Source: Sorex araneus (Eukaryota > Chordata > Mammalia > Eulipotyphla > Soricidae). From it: a stretch of 64,000 nucleotides of DNA. Below, one piece after another: positions 35,901 through 49,508 of the stretch (position 1 is the first letter of the stretch; each line of letters opens with the position of its first letter). The stretch is taken from NCBI RefSeq assembly GCF_027595985.1, contig NC_073307.1, forward strand, positions 13,697,432 to 13,761,431, given 5' to 3'. The notes beneath the pieces were generated by a model. The model did no database searches and was not told where the DNA came from. It worked only from the letters and a program-made list of their open reading frames with translations. Both the position numbers and the translations under genes were made by a program.

Positions 35901-38900
35901 TCAAACTCATGAAACAGCAGCTGGAGTTTGCTTTCTGACTTTCTTTTCCTTCTCTTTACTTCTCTGTTCCTTCTGTGGGTCCGAATCATTTCTGCCTTGA
36001 CAGTGGCCAGAACATGGTGCATTAACAACAATTTGCTATGACAGTTAATATTAGGCGTCAGCTCAACTGGCACAAAATCAATCCACCCCCCCCCCCCCCC
36101 CGCGAATGTCAGTGGACATTCGGATGCAGCAAACAAACAAGATACCTGGTACAAATGTTACGTGAGGGTGTCTCTGACACGGTGTTTCTTGGAGGGATTA
36201 GTATTTGCATTGGGGAACAGAGGAAAGCAGCTGTCCCCTCCCTTCTCTCTCCCAGTGTGGGGGAGCTGCTTCCAATCTGTTGAGGGTCCAAATAGAACAA
36301 AAATGTAGTGGGAGGTTAAATGTATTCGCTATCTGTTGGTGTGAGCTCAGTAATTGCTCTTCAGCCCACGAGGTTCCGGGGTCTCTAGGCTGCAGACTCA
36401 TACTGGAATCTATTTTGTCTTGGGTTCAAGGGCTTCTTCAGCCACCACCATCTGTTCACCCAGTCTGCAGGGCGACACTCTGAAACTCACCAGCCTCCGT
36501 GGTCACGTGAATCTAGAATCTCCATTAATTCAAGTATGTGATATCTCCCCCAGTAGATTTCACTGCATACATCTGGCACGTGAGATGCTATCTCTGTGCT
36601 CCCCTGCATGCTTGCCTCTCTCTCTGCTGGAGCGATAGCACAGCGGGTAGGGTGTTTGCCTTGCATGCAGCCGACCCGGGTTCGATTCCTCCATCCCTCT
36701 TGGAGAGCCCAGCAAGCTACTGAGAGTATCCCGCCCGCACAGCAGAGCCTGGCAAATTACCCGTGGCTTATTCGATATGCCAAAAAAACAGTTACAACAA
36801 GTCTCACAATGGAGACATTATTGGTGCCCGCTCAAACAAACTGATAAACAACGGGATGACAGTGCTACAGTGCTACAGTGCTAGACCTAATATTCGTGAA
36901 TATTTATTTAGTCCTGTTCCCAAAGTTCTTGATATTGGGTGGGTGGGAGTTGTGAAAAAGCCTATGGGAACATCCCCAAAGATGCCAAGAGGTCCACCTC
37001 CCATGCAAATTTGGTCTTGTCCAAAATATCCGCACTTTAAGGGAAGAGAGATAGCACAGTGGGCAAGGCTTTCCATGTAGTGGATCCAAGTTTAATATTT
37101 GGCATTCCATATGGTCCCTTGAGTAGCACCAGGAGTGATTCCTGAGTGCAGAGACAGGAGTAAGGCCTGAACATTGTCAGGTGTTCCTAAAAACCCCAAA
37201 TCAGGGGTTGGAGTGATAGCACAATGGGTAGGACATTTGCCTCTCACACAGCTGACCTGAGTTTGATTCCCAGCATCCCATAAGGTTCCCCGAGCACTGC
37301 CAGAAGTGAGTCCTGAGTGCAGAGCCAGGAGTAACCCCTGAGCATCACCGGGTATGACCCAAAAAGCAAAAAAAAAAAACAAAACAAAACAAAAAAACCA
37401 ACCTCAAATCAAAAATAACATAACATCTACACTTAGAAAGTGCCCATAGCATTGGCACATTTGCCATACAGAGTTAATGCATTAAAAACTACAATCAGGA
37501 CTAGGAAAATGGCCCAGGAGACCTGAGTGTTCATTGCAGGCAGAGGCCCGGGTGCCCTGAGCACCACTGGGAACAGCCCCCAAACGCAGGTGTGGTTCCA
37601 TAACAACAAAACCATTTTTAATTGCTCCAGTGACTGTTTGGTGACTGCATAGCCAGCAGGGAGCCCATGCCTGGCTGGTCAGGCTGGGAACTGCACATGA
37701 ACCAGGGGAGATAGGTTGGGACTCAAACCCTGCATGAGAGCCCCACGCACATGGACAGCTGGGCATGGGCTCTGGGGACAGGACACCACGGCGGGAGCAT
37801 CCAGCACATTCCCAGCATCCCCAGGGAGGTTGAGAATAGACCCAATGTCCTCTATAGTGTCTACCTCAGACCTGTCCAAAGACACCTGGGTCCCAGCTGT
37901 GCCCACTAGGGACGATGCTGCAAGTTCCAAAGGCTGCTCAGGAACATCTGTGAACATGGGCCCGTGCAAGGTGTGTGCGCCACAGTTAATGCAGACCCTC
38001 CCAGCAGCACCCCCAGGTGGGGGCATGTTGGCATCTCCACCTGCCCAGCACCGAGGACTACATCAGCTTCCCCTAACTCCTCTAGCCCAGAGCTCCCCAG
38101 AGCAGGCGGCACTGCACCTGGGGGGGGGGGGAGAGTAAATCCCGAGTGGGACATAGGTGGGCGCCTCAGCTGAAAGGGCCACCTTCTGTTGGTTGGCTTG
38201 AAGAAGGCAGATTTCCAGAGGAGCACTGACAAGCTTTCTCTGAAAAGGGAGTGGCAGGACAAATAAGTTTGGGGATCTCTGGATATCCTGTAGACAGTGG
38301 AGCCTCCCAACCCATCCAGAATTGGTGCCGTAGAACCGTAAAAACCAGCCCCCCGCCCTGGGGCCAGAGCGATAGCACAGCGGGTAGGGTGTTTGCCTTG
38401 CACGTGGCCGACCTGGGTTCGATCTCCGGCATCCCAAATTGTCCCCTAAGCACTGCCAGGAGTAATTCCTGCGTGCAAAACCAGGAGTAACCCCTGAGCA
38501 TTGCTGGGTGTGACCCAAAAAGCAAAAAAAAAAGGAAAAAAAAAAACCAGCCCCCAAACCATCGGTTTCTCGGGACTGTTGGGGGAGGGGTGGCTGTGTT
38601 CAGAGGAAGGCTGAATCCACAGTGATGATTTCAGAGCTTCCGTGCAGTGCCTTTGAACTTGCCTGCCAGCTGACAGCAACGCTCCTCGTCCTGCCTCTCT
38701 GTTCACGCCTGGGCACGGCTGAGGAGCACCCAGCTACCTCTCATCTCCACGTCATGTCCATTTCCCAGGCGGAGGGTTTTTTTCCTGAACTTGATTTCTC
38801 ACCCCGCCAACCCATCCCCCAATCTCGCGGTGGTGATGTTTTCCCAAAATATCCCCGGGTGCTCCTGCGTGGCGGATGCACTTAACACATCCCCAAATGT

Positions 38901-41900
38901 GCTTCATCTGAACCTGCGCACTTAACACAGACCCAAAACAAAAGCATCCAGAAAATTGCTCACACATCATTATGGTTTTTTTTTTGTGCTTTTTTTTACC
39001 TAGTATCAGCTCCGCTTTCTCGGCAGTAATAAAAAGAGAGCTGGGGTGTGAGAAAGTCCGCTACCGGGAACCTTTCTCCCCGCTTTGATACCACTTAGGC
39101 CTTTGGCTATGATGGAAGCAGGTTTGCCTTTCGTGCAGTCTCATCTGCCACCATCTCCGGTAGCATCTCAAGCTGGACAGCCACCAGTCGTGGGTGAGTG
39201 GACACCGTGCGAATGTGGCGAAGAACCCTAGCTGCAGACTCCTGAGTTCTCAAGGCATCTGCTCCACTGATTTTGGTTTTTTTTTTTTTTTTTGCTTTTT
39301 GGGTCACACCCAGCGATGCTCAGGGGTTACTCCTGGCTTTGCACTCAGGAATTACTCCTGGCGGTGCTTGGGGGACCATATGGGATGCCGGGGATCGAAT
39401 CCAGGTCAGCCACGTGCAAGGCGAACACCCTACCCACTGTGCTATCGCTCCTGCCCCTGCTCCACTGATTTTGGCCTGACTTAACTCCTCTCTCAGCACT
39501 GATTGAAATAAGAGGCACAGTCAGACACCTACCCTTTAATCCCATACATACACACAAACACGCACATATGTGTTGACTGCACCATTTTCTTACCATGTGT
39601 GCAACTCCAAGCTTCACTAGGCAATTGCTCTTTGGTATTTCTTATAGAAATACAAAATCCTTATAGATTTTATTTTATACGGCTAATCCAAATTCACCAA
39701 ATGGCCCCATGGATTACTACCAGATGGCCACACCCAGCCTGGCATCCCTTGGTCCAGCAAGACCTTGGCTCTAGGACAAAGTTCCAACTTTGATATCTTG
39801 GTGCCTGAAGGATCTTCGGATCTCCGGCTTCTTTTTCTCTTCAGCTACATGGCTCACCACTTCCTCTCTGCGTGCTGAACTCAAGGCATACAGAAGGACC
39901 TGGATTTTTCAGGAAACTGAGTTCTCTCCTAGTCTATAGGCAGAGAATAGTGCATAGTGTGCCACTATGTGCTGTTCCCCTCGTGTCTTGAGTTTGACAT
40001 CGTCGGTAAGCATTTACCAGGCATTTCCTGACTTCGAACTGAATGAGTAAATGCATGAATAAATGAGCAGAGAACAAAAGCTCTGTCAAAATAGATTCAT
40101 ATTATGTACACTGACAAATAACATCGCCTGGGCTTCCTTGTAAAAAGCCAGGCGTGGCTCCAGAGAGGAAGAAAAGCATTTAATAACCTAGAGGCCGATT
40201 AAGGAAACTGTAATTTCTGAAAACTGGAGTAGACGGTTTCATAAAAGCTTATTTAAGGCCATGTTCACCCACTTAATTTGGGGCGGCTGAAACTTGTTCA
40301 TCAACAAATCAAGCAGACAAGTAAAGTTGATTGTGAAGAAAACTCTGAACCCTCGTCGGGGCAATGACAACTTGGAGAAATAAGCTCTGCTGGCATAGTT
40401 CCTGGTTGCTGTAGTATTGGCTTGTGTAGACTAACAGACTATCGGAGAGAACTACTGAGCCAGTCTATTTGCTCCTAAAAAGTGCTCAGCGGTACTTCCT
40501 CACTGCTGGCCAAAAGAATCAACCACGCCTTTGTCCGAAGGATAAGTAGGACACGGCAGCGGTGTGTGAGAGGCCGGAGGGCTGTCAAAGTTTCTTGTGT
40601 TTGGAGAGCACAGGAGGGGTTGTGTTTAGATACAGATTCTGGGAGCAGAGCAATAGTACAGAGATTTAAGAGCTTTCCTTGCATCCTGCTGTCGCAGTTC
40701 AATTCCCAGCACTGTGTGGTCCCCTGAGCACTTTAGGTGCAGCCAACACCCCACCCTTGCCCCCATCCCAAGAAAGATTCTGACTCAGGAGGACTGAGGC
40801 AGAGTTCTGTGCCCCTCCCCAGCCTCCCCCATACTAGGTTCCCTTTCCTGCTCCACATGAAAGAGGAATCAGCGTTGTTGGTTCCAAATTAGCAATACTC
40901 CTAGTTCCTACAGAAGCAGCTCTCCTTATAGACCACTTTAGATCAGGAACCACAAAAACTTGATGGTGATGCCCTACCAGCTAGTGCCTGGAAGCAAAAT
41001 GGGTGGAAGTAAATGTCTCAACATAACCCCAAAACCAGGCAGAAGGAAAGAAATGATAAAACTCAGAGCAGAAATTAACGACATGGAAACCCCAAAAAAC
41101 AATCCGAAAGATCAATGAAACCAAGAGCTGGCTTTCAACATAACTCCAACAGTTTAGTAGGTGGTAACTGTGACTCATAGATCCCTCACGTGGTATTTCT
41201 TTTTCTTGTGAAAGATTTCTAAAGATTGTGCTGGGGGACATTGCTGAGATTGAATGCAGGGTCCCATCCATAAGATACACATGCTACCCCCTAAGCTCCT
41301 CCTCCCCTCTCGAAGAGCCTGGCAAGCTACCAAGAGTATCCCGCCCGCACGGCAGAGCCTGGCAAGCTACCCATGGCGTATCCGATATGTCAAAGACAGT
41401 AACAAGAAATCTCACAATGGAGATGTTACTGGTGCCCCGCTCGAGCAAATCAATGAACAACAGGATGACAGTGCTACAGTGCTCCCGACGCCAGAATCTG
41501 GGCCCGTCCTTGGGTAAAGAATCATCTTGCCCTTTCTCCTGTCACCAGCTCATCTATCCAGAGAGTTTAAGTCAGGGTGTTCTGGCAGTAATAGAAAAAT
41601 GTAGGTGTTTGTTTTCCAGTTCTCTCCCTTTAAAAAAATAGCTTAAAAAATATATTCCCTTTCTTGAAGACGGAGACTTGTACACATGCCAGTTGGCTTT
41701 GCCTACAGAGAAAGTATTTTGTGGGTCTAATCACTACCAGAAAGTTTTAAAGGAAGTTGACAGGGTTCAAAAGGCAAATTTAATTTAGAAAACCAAGTTT
41801 CTTAAGATATCGAATAGGAATTTCGTTATCATCATGGTTACCGAGTTATCTTTGCAAACAGATCGCAGGAAGCTGTCCTTGCCAACCTGAGGAGGTCAGC

Positions 41901-43861
41901 GATTTAAGACCCATTTTGCTCTGCAGCTTCCGGGGGTGTCCTGCAGAGGGTGCTAACGCTTCCCTAGTTTTAGATGCCCTGGACCCCACTGGGGGCGGAG
42001 CCCAGGTCAGTCTCCCGGCCGGACCCTTGCCGCCTTCGACCCTTTGGCTGCCAGGATATTGGACCGAAAGACTAAGTCAACCGGATTCCTTGTCTATGGG
42101 CTGTGGATAAATCTCGAGCGGATAGAAGGGGAGAAGGACATGCAGCAAAGCATGAATGAGAAGGAAAGGTGAACTTCTCTGAAGATGCAGTCTTGGGGAG
42201 GAGGTGTCGACGAACTGGGGACAGGGCAAAGGACCCCCAGACTCAGGGTGCAGGAGTCAATTTCATGTAAATTGCTATGGAAAAGGCCCTGGATTTTTTC
42301 CCCCTCGTGTTTAGTTTTCTCCTGAATTCCAAACAAGTATCTGAGGGTCTCTGGGCCCAGTTGTGTTGGCGTTTTTCAGCATCCAGTTCTGTTGGTGCAC
42401 GGATGGGGCAGAAGTGGGAGAGTGGGCAGGATGCACCGCAGAAGGAGAGACTTAGCCCAGCACCGCCACGGTGGTTACAGTCCCAGCACTGAAGCCCATT
42501 CTGATCACAGCTTATCCAGTTCTCCACTGCTCTCTGAGAAAGTGCTCTCTGCCACCTTCCCTCGCCCTTTGCAGTGTGACTCTGGTACTGCTTCCAAGCA
42601 CAGGAACCTATTTCCCCACTCACTGAATCGGGGCTGACGATGGGACTTTGATATTTTCTCTTTTTTTCTTGTTCCTGATAAATGAACGGTTTCACAATAC
42701 ATTGCTCTTGGTGCAGATAGCTACAGAGACTTTAGGCTCAAATGCAAGAATTTACAACTATGCAACACAGACCAATAAGCCGTATAAAGTAATCTGGAAA
42801 ATACGATTCTTGTAATGATGAATGATAACTGAAAATGAAACTAGAACCGGTACAGTTGTTTTGTATAGATGTATATTATACATATTTGCCATATTACATA
42901 GCAATTGTAACTTTTGTTTAATTATTGTTGTTTTGGGGGCCAAACATAGTGATGCTCAGGGGTTCCTCCTGGCTCTCCATTCAGGAATTACCTCTGGTGA
43001 TGCCTGGAGGACCATATTGGATGCCAGTGATTGCACCCTGGTCAGCCACATGAAAGGCAAACTCCCTACCCACTAAACTGTCGCTCCCAGCCCCTAGAGC
43101 TCTTACTTTCACAAGTCTTATCACGCTTATAGAGCACAAATCTATTCTACATAAAAGCATCTCAAATTTTCAGTAGAGATTTTCAATAGAAACAGAGTAG
43201 AGTCAAGCAGCTATGATCCACTTTCACTAATTCCTTTAATTCTAGAATGGACCACTCCCCCTGCTGCAAGGCAAAAAAAAAATGTTCTGTTCCCAAGCTT
43301 GTAGATGAAAAATTATCTACATGCAAAGATAAATGACAGCATTTTCCCAGCATCAAACACTGTGTTCCCCAACCTACATCATGGGCAGACTAAATGGACC
43401 TTAATGCCACAAGAAAACGTTGTTTTTTTTAAAAAAAAAGTTTAGATACATAATTAAAAGGGGATTCTCCATTTTAAAGATTACATAATTTGTAGGGAGA
43501 TATGTGGGAATTCTTTATTCCCAGGGAAGTCATAAGAAAGACGTAGGTATCAATAAGAAATGTCATAAGAAAGACATAGGTGTTGAAAGTGCAGAACGCC
43601 TGATTTGCGTCTTGGTTTGTAGTTGCTGTTGCGGGATTGACCATGGGGGGGCAGTAGCATCCATTACTTTATCATTCCTCAGCTCCGTCTCCTGCAGAGG
43701 CAGAGGCAAAAGTAACTGTTAATCTGCAAGACAGTCACGAATAAATGGTGCCATGGGATTGCAACCCACGACGGTCTGACTCTAAAATACACGGTCATTG
43801 CCATTGCATTAGTTGATCTTTTCTGTTTCTCCCAGTTTATGGGGATACTTTCCTTTCCTTT

Positions 43862-43904
<43 letters not shown>

Positions 43905-46900
43905 ATAGGAGCCACGGGCTGGAGCAATAGCAAAGTGCTAGGGCATTCGCCTTTTACTCGACCGACCTGTGTTCCATTCCTCCGCCCCTCTCAGAGAGCC
44001 CGGCAAGCTACCGAGAGTATCTTGCCCACACGGCAGAGCCTGGCAAGCTACCCGTGGCGTATTGGATATGCCAAAAATAGTAACAATAAGTCTCTCAATG
44101 AGAGATGTTACTAGTGCCCGCTCAAGCAAATGGAAGAGCAACGGGGTGACATTGACAGTGATAGGAGCCACACCTCACTGTCCTGGGGTTGGGGTAGGGA
44201 GAAGGACACTCCCAGGGGCGTTTGGCCGAATGCATGAGCCTGGCGGAGCAGCACTTGTGCCCATGGTTAGGGGCCACCAGAGCTACACAGTGGGGCTGCG
44301 TGGTGATGAGGATGGAACATCAGGTCTCTGTCACGGGACACATGTACTCTTACACTTGAGCGAGCCATCTCCTGGGCCCTGGTAATTTTAAGAAGAGTCC
44401 CCTGGGTGTCTAATAAGCAGTAATCTTCATTACACTAGGTGATGTCTTTCTCAGAAACTCAGTCATGGCAAAAAAAAATATATAGGGTGTGTGCCTACTT
44501 AGATGAAAATCAATAACCATTTACTGGAGCACTTCAGAATTCATCTCAGAAACCTGTGCTTTTAAGACATGAAAAGAAACAAGAAGTTTGGGTCCTGTTG
44601 AATCTTTCTTTCTTTTTTATTTTTTTAGAGACAGGCCAACAGTTAATGGCCGAGATGAAGTTTCTCAGTGTCATTCAGTGACCTTCCAAGAAGCCCTCAG
44701 CACTGTGGCTGTGAGTCTTGCACAGGCCAAGCCTGGACGTTTTCTGGGAGGGAGGAGGGTCATGTGGCTGAACACAGCCCCACCACTTCCCTGGCCAGGG
44801 AGACGGGCACAAGAGAAACAAGGTCCAGTGTGAGCCAAACAGCTTAAACCTACTTGCTTTGGGAATTCCTGTGGGGATTTTAATGACTGGGTGTCTCTGC
44901 CCTGCCTTCCTTCCTGCAGGAGAACTTCCTGTTTAAGCATCATGCAATTTGAAACATTTTTTTTAAAAGCATACAGTTGAATGGCACTGATTACATCCCT
45001 CATGCCAGCCATTTCATCCTCCACACGGAAACTCCACATCCCCCTTGCCTTCACTCTAAGGTCATGTTTAATCTTCTTGCTGTCTCTATAAATTTGCCTG
45101 TGCTAGATAGTTTGTGTAAGTGGGATCTTATAAAATTTGTCTGCCTGATTTCACGGAGCATAATGCTGAGTATCAGAATCTTATTTCTTTTTATGGCTGA
45201 GCCATATTCCATGGTGTATACAGACCCTGGTATTTTTTTTTCTTCTCCGGAAAGAGTTGAGGTAGAGCGTTAGAAAGAGAACATGAGCTTACAACACCAC
45301 ATCCTCCTCAAAGACACCCAAGAATAAAACCACAATAGCAAAGAAAATGAAACTAGATGTAGAGAGGGAGAATGAGGAGGCCCTGGACTTGTGGAGGCAC
45401 CTAGATGCAGCTGTGTCTGCAACTAAAATAACCCTGAGCTCTTCAGTTCCAGAAGACAGGATTCTGTCGGCCCCCACCTTTGCTAAGTCAAAGTTGAGCG
45501 TCTCTATCTGCGAACCAGAATCTCCACACAACACTGGTCAAAGAACAGGCTAGGATGAATTCTTCAAAAAAGCAAATTTAAAGGGAGATTCTTTTTAAAC
45601 CTCTGCAGTAGTCAATGAAATATTTCAAACTTTCTCATTGCCAGTTCCTTTTCTATTTTATGCTAAGTGTAAAATGTTCGTCCTGGGGAAGGGAATCATT
45701 TTAATATATACCATTGGCATTATCACCACCCTGCTCACCAAATTTAGTGATTTTCATGACCCCTAATAATTTCTTTTCTCAAAGTGTGTCCTAATAGATT
45801 CCAGGGGGCAGTACGCAGAGTTTAACACCATGGCAACATTTTATGTTGGAAAGAGTTAACTTCCAAACCATCATTGCTGTTGGACCTTTCTTTATTTTTT
45901 AATTTGTATACTGCTTTACTTTTATAATATTTAGATAAATGATTCAAATGAATTATTTTATTTTCCCAAAAGACTGAAGCAACAATTTTAGTTTGCAAAG
46001 TGCACGTTGAAGGTGGGATTCTATTTTTATAATGCATTACTTCTTTAATTAAACCAACCTTCCCTAGTTTATATCATTCCCGTTCAATGTTTTTCAAAAA
46101 TCCCTACAAGACTGTTAATTTGACATAAATTTTACCATATTTAAATTTCCCCAGGAGCACTGATATTTCCAAAATGTCAGCACGGAGGGAACATTATTCA
46201 AACACATTTAAGTGGTATTTTTTAACCAACAATCTAATAACAAAACGGGCGCAAGGATGCTCTAGCCTCAGGGCTCGACTCTGAACGCACCTGAAGAATG
46301 AAGAATCTCTCACCAAATGAGAGCCCCACAGTATCTTTTAATTATCTGTTACACGATCAGACAGCTCGAAATCACTGGAACATCAGCTAAGTGTCTGTGC
46401 TAGCTCCTGGTGGGTCACCTCTTCCCCTCTCTTCACTCCCTTGCAGCAAAATCCTTGCTTTTTTCTTTCATATGATACCCTATGCTAAACCCTCCAGAGA
46501 GGGGCTGAAGGCTTTTCTCCCCGACGCACTATTCACCACGGCTGTGGGATTAAGCCTGAAATTCTTACAATAATCGTTCATAGTCTGAGTTAAATTCTCT
46601 AGAAGAGGGAGTCATTCTTTTAGCCCTTTGTATGACTTATAGCCCGACCTTTCCATCGATTTTGACTTCTTTCCAAATCCATCTTGGAAGACTGCAAAAA
46701 CAGACGCATACTTAACGACTTTCACAACGCAACTGACTATATATCATAGACGGTTGCTTCCAAATTCCAGAGTCCTGCCTCTCCCTAACGTTCTGAGTCT
46801 GATTTCTATTTTGAAGTAGACAAGACACTTGCCTTGCCCACAGCCAAACGGGGCCTCGCAAGCCCCACCAGCACTGATCCCTGAGCCAGAAGCTGACCCT

Positions 46901-48977
46901 GAGCACTGCCGAGTGTGGCCCCCAAATCAAAATTAAATTAATAATATTCAGCGGCACAGGTCCACAGAACAGGCTTTGTTTTTTATCTTCCTTAACAGCT
47001 TGAGTCTTGGTGCTGTCCACAAGGGAATATTAGAACTTCTCAACCTTGGCTGCAAATGACAAGTTCTTTCTCTTGGAGGGCGGCGGGGGGGGGGGGCTAT
47101 ATCTGAGAATTGGATCCTGGAGTATCACACTGAGACCAGTGGCATCAGAACTTCTAGGGGAGGGGCCGGGCCTTATTTAAGAAACTTCTAGAAAGGAGGA
47201 GGAAGGGGTTCCTGGCGGTGTTGAGATTGACCAATGTTGCTGCAAGAGCAGGTGCCCAGAGCAGGCGTACAGACGCGGGCAGGCTGGGGGACAGCAGGCA
47301 GAGCCGCGCCTGCGCCTCTCGGGATGCTGCTCATTGGTCACTGCTCGGTCACTCGGGAGACTCCAGTAATTTAGGACGCAGATGCCAAGAACAGCCATGA
47401 AGGGGGCGGAGACTTGGGAGGGCCCCTCAGGCCCAAGCCCCTCCCTGGTGGCAGCCACTCTGAGTCTCCTCCACAGTCCTTGACCTGGGGAGCCGGGCTG
47501 GCAGACACCCCACAGCCAGACTCAAGCCCCCAGTCTCCCAACCCTATGCCACTGTGCCTTCCCGGCCAGCCCCCGGCCCCCGTGTGCTCCGTCTTGCCTT
47601 GGATTGGGAGGGTTCGTTCTGTTTGGTGAGGTGCCGGGGGGCTCCACTCACGCAAGGCAATTGCTGTAATGCAGACCAGGCCCGTACACCCCAGGTCTTT
47701 CCTTCAGTGCCTCCTGCCCCCTCTTCTTCTTGAACTGAGACCGGGCCGGTCCCCAGATATATAGTATATTCCACACCTACACTACCCTGGGACACACGGC
47801 ACAAGCCGTGGAGATGGTGAGTGCAAGATGCAGCTGCCATACAGGATCCATACCAGCGTAGACCCTGGGCAGAGATGACAGGGCGAGGGAAGGCTGTGTC
47901 CCCGGGTGTCCTGGGGAAGAGTGTGGTCCGGGAAGGGTTAGGTGCTGTGTTCCTAGTCAGCAGCAAAGCACGAGCATCCTGCCAGCAGACTCTGCGGACA
48001 CGAAGGATGAAAGGCAAGAGATTGCGTCTGCAGCTTCCAGAAAAGCAAAGCGAGGGTTTGCTGCAGCAAAAGGCAGCACAGGGGAGGCAGGAGAGGGCTG
48101 AGGGCAGGAGCAAAGTGGGACATGCTGAGACCTCAAGTTCCCCGCTTGGCACCAACATGTAACCCAGCACGGGCAGTGAAGCCCTAGACACGCCCACCCC
48201 ACCAGCAGCACCACTGGACCTTTAACCCACAGACCCACACGACTGGGTCACTATCACCAGGAGTGACCCTCTCGCCCACTCCCTGATTGCTGCTGGCAGG
48301 CCCCCCTCCCCCACCCCTCACCACCCCTCAAAAGGTGAAACATAAACAGAAAAAAGAAAGAAAGAAAAAAAAGGGGACTGGAGCGATAGTATAGTGGGTA
48401 GGGCATTTGCCTTGCATGCGGCTGACCCAGGTTCGATCCCTGGCATCCCATATAGTCCCCCAAGCACCACCAGGAGTAATTCCTGAGTGCAGAGCCAGGA
48501 GTAACACTTGAGCATTGCTGGGTGTGACCCCCCCCCAAAAAAGAAGGTGAAACATAAAGAAACAGGAGCATCAAGAAAGAAAAAAGGTGCTCTGGGAACA
48601 CTAAAGAGAGCGAAGGGCTGGGAACATAGGCCAGAAGGAAAATTGTGCTAAATTTAGCTGGAAAAATACAGATCATGTCCAAGAATTTGGAAGAACAATA
48701 AGATGTTCTAAGAAAAAGACAAAAAAGTGGGAGGAAGAATGAGACAAACTAAGAAGAAACTGGAACAGGAAGAAGAGTTAAATTTTGTGACCACAAGAGC
48801 ATGGTGGGAATGCCCTTGATGTTGCCAGAGATCAGAGATTACAGAGGGGACAAATGTCCAAGGCCTGGACCCTAATTTCTATGGTGACACAATGCAGCCT
48901 TTACACAAATCTTAAAAGAAAATCACAACCCAAATGTTATATAATTCCTTATATAACACCCACCCCCCCAACACACA

Positions 48978-49012
<35 letters not shown>

Positions 49013-49459
49013 TCCCACCTTCACTCATTCACTTGTGGTAAAGGTTTCTATGGAAGGAAGGCAATGGCTGGTGTTCAGAGGGTGGCGCTGCATTTGTGGA
49101 CGCAGGCTATGGAGTCCCTTTGCTGCTTGGTTACACACAGACACTGAGGCCCCCCCTGGAGTTACTTCTGTCTTACATGTAATTCACGGAAATAACCACA
49201 TGCTGATCAATGAACTTTGTCTCACCTGTCACTTATGGTTCCATCTGGGTTCAAAAGTAAACTCGGGCTGTATAGCAGGTAGGGTGTTTCCTTTGCACGC
49301 TACAGGTTCAATACCCAGAACCCTCTAGGGTCCCTCAAGGCCACCGGGAAGGACCTCTGAGCTTAGACTCAAGAGTAAGCCCTTAGCACCCACTGGGTGT
49401 GGCCCCGAAACAAACCAAAAAGAGTCAATTCAATGTCAGTGCTCAGTGGTTTTCTGGAA

Positions 49460-49508
<49 letters not shown>

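Noticed and set aside
36596-36844. Recurring open frames with a TAGRVFALH-like peptide
   Set aside because: They are translations of SINE heads and recur wherever a copy lies in that orientation.
36857-36882. CRISPR-like short direct repeats
   Set aside because: They are 8-bp tail repeats of a SINE with no spacers; the genome is eukaryotic.
38374-38430. tRNA gene from the tRNA-like SINE head
   Set aside because: The head keeps A and B box resemblance but does not form a full cloverleaf with a CCA-adjacent acceptor stem; it is part of the SINE.
47544-48197. 217-codon minus-strand open frame in intron 1
   Set aside because: No recognisable domain, no splice or promoter context, overlapping frames open on the other strand.
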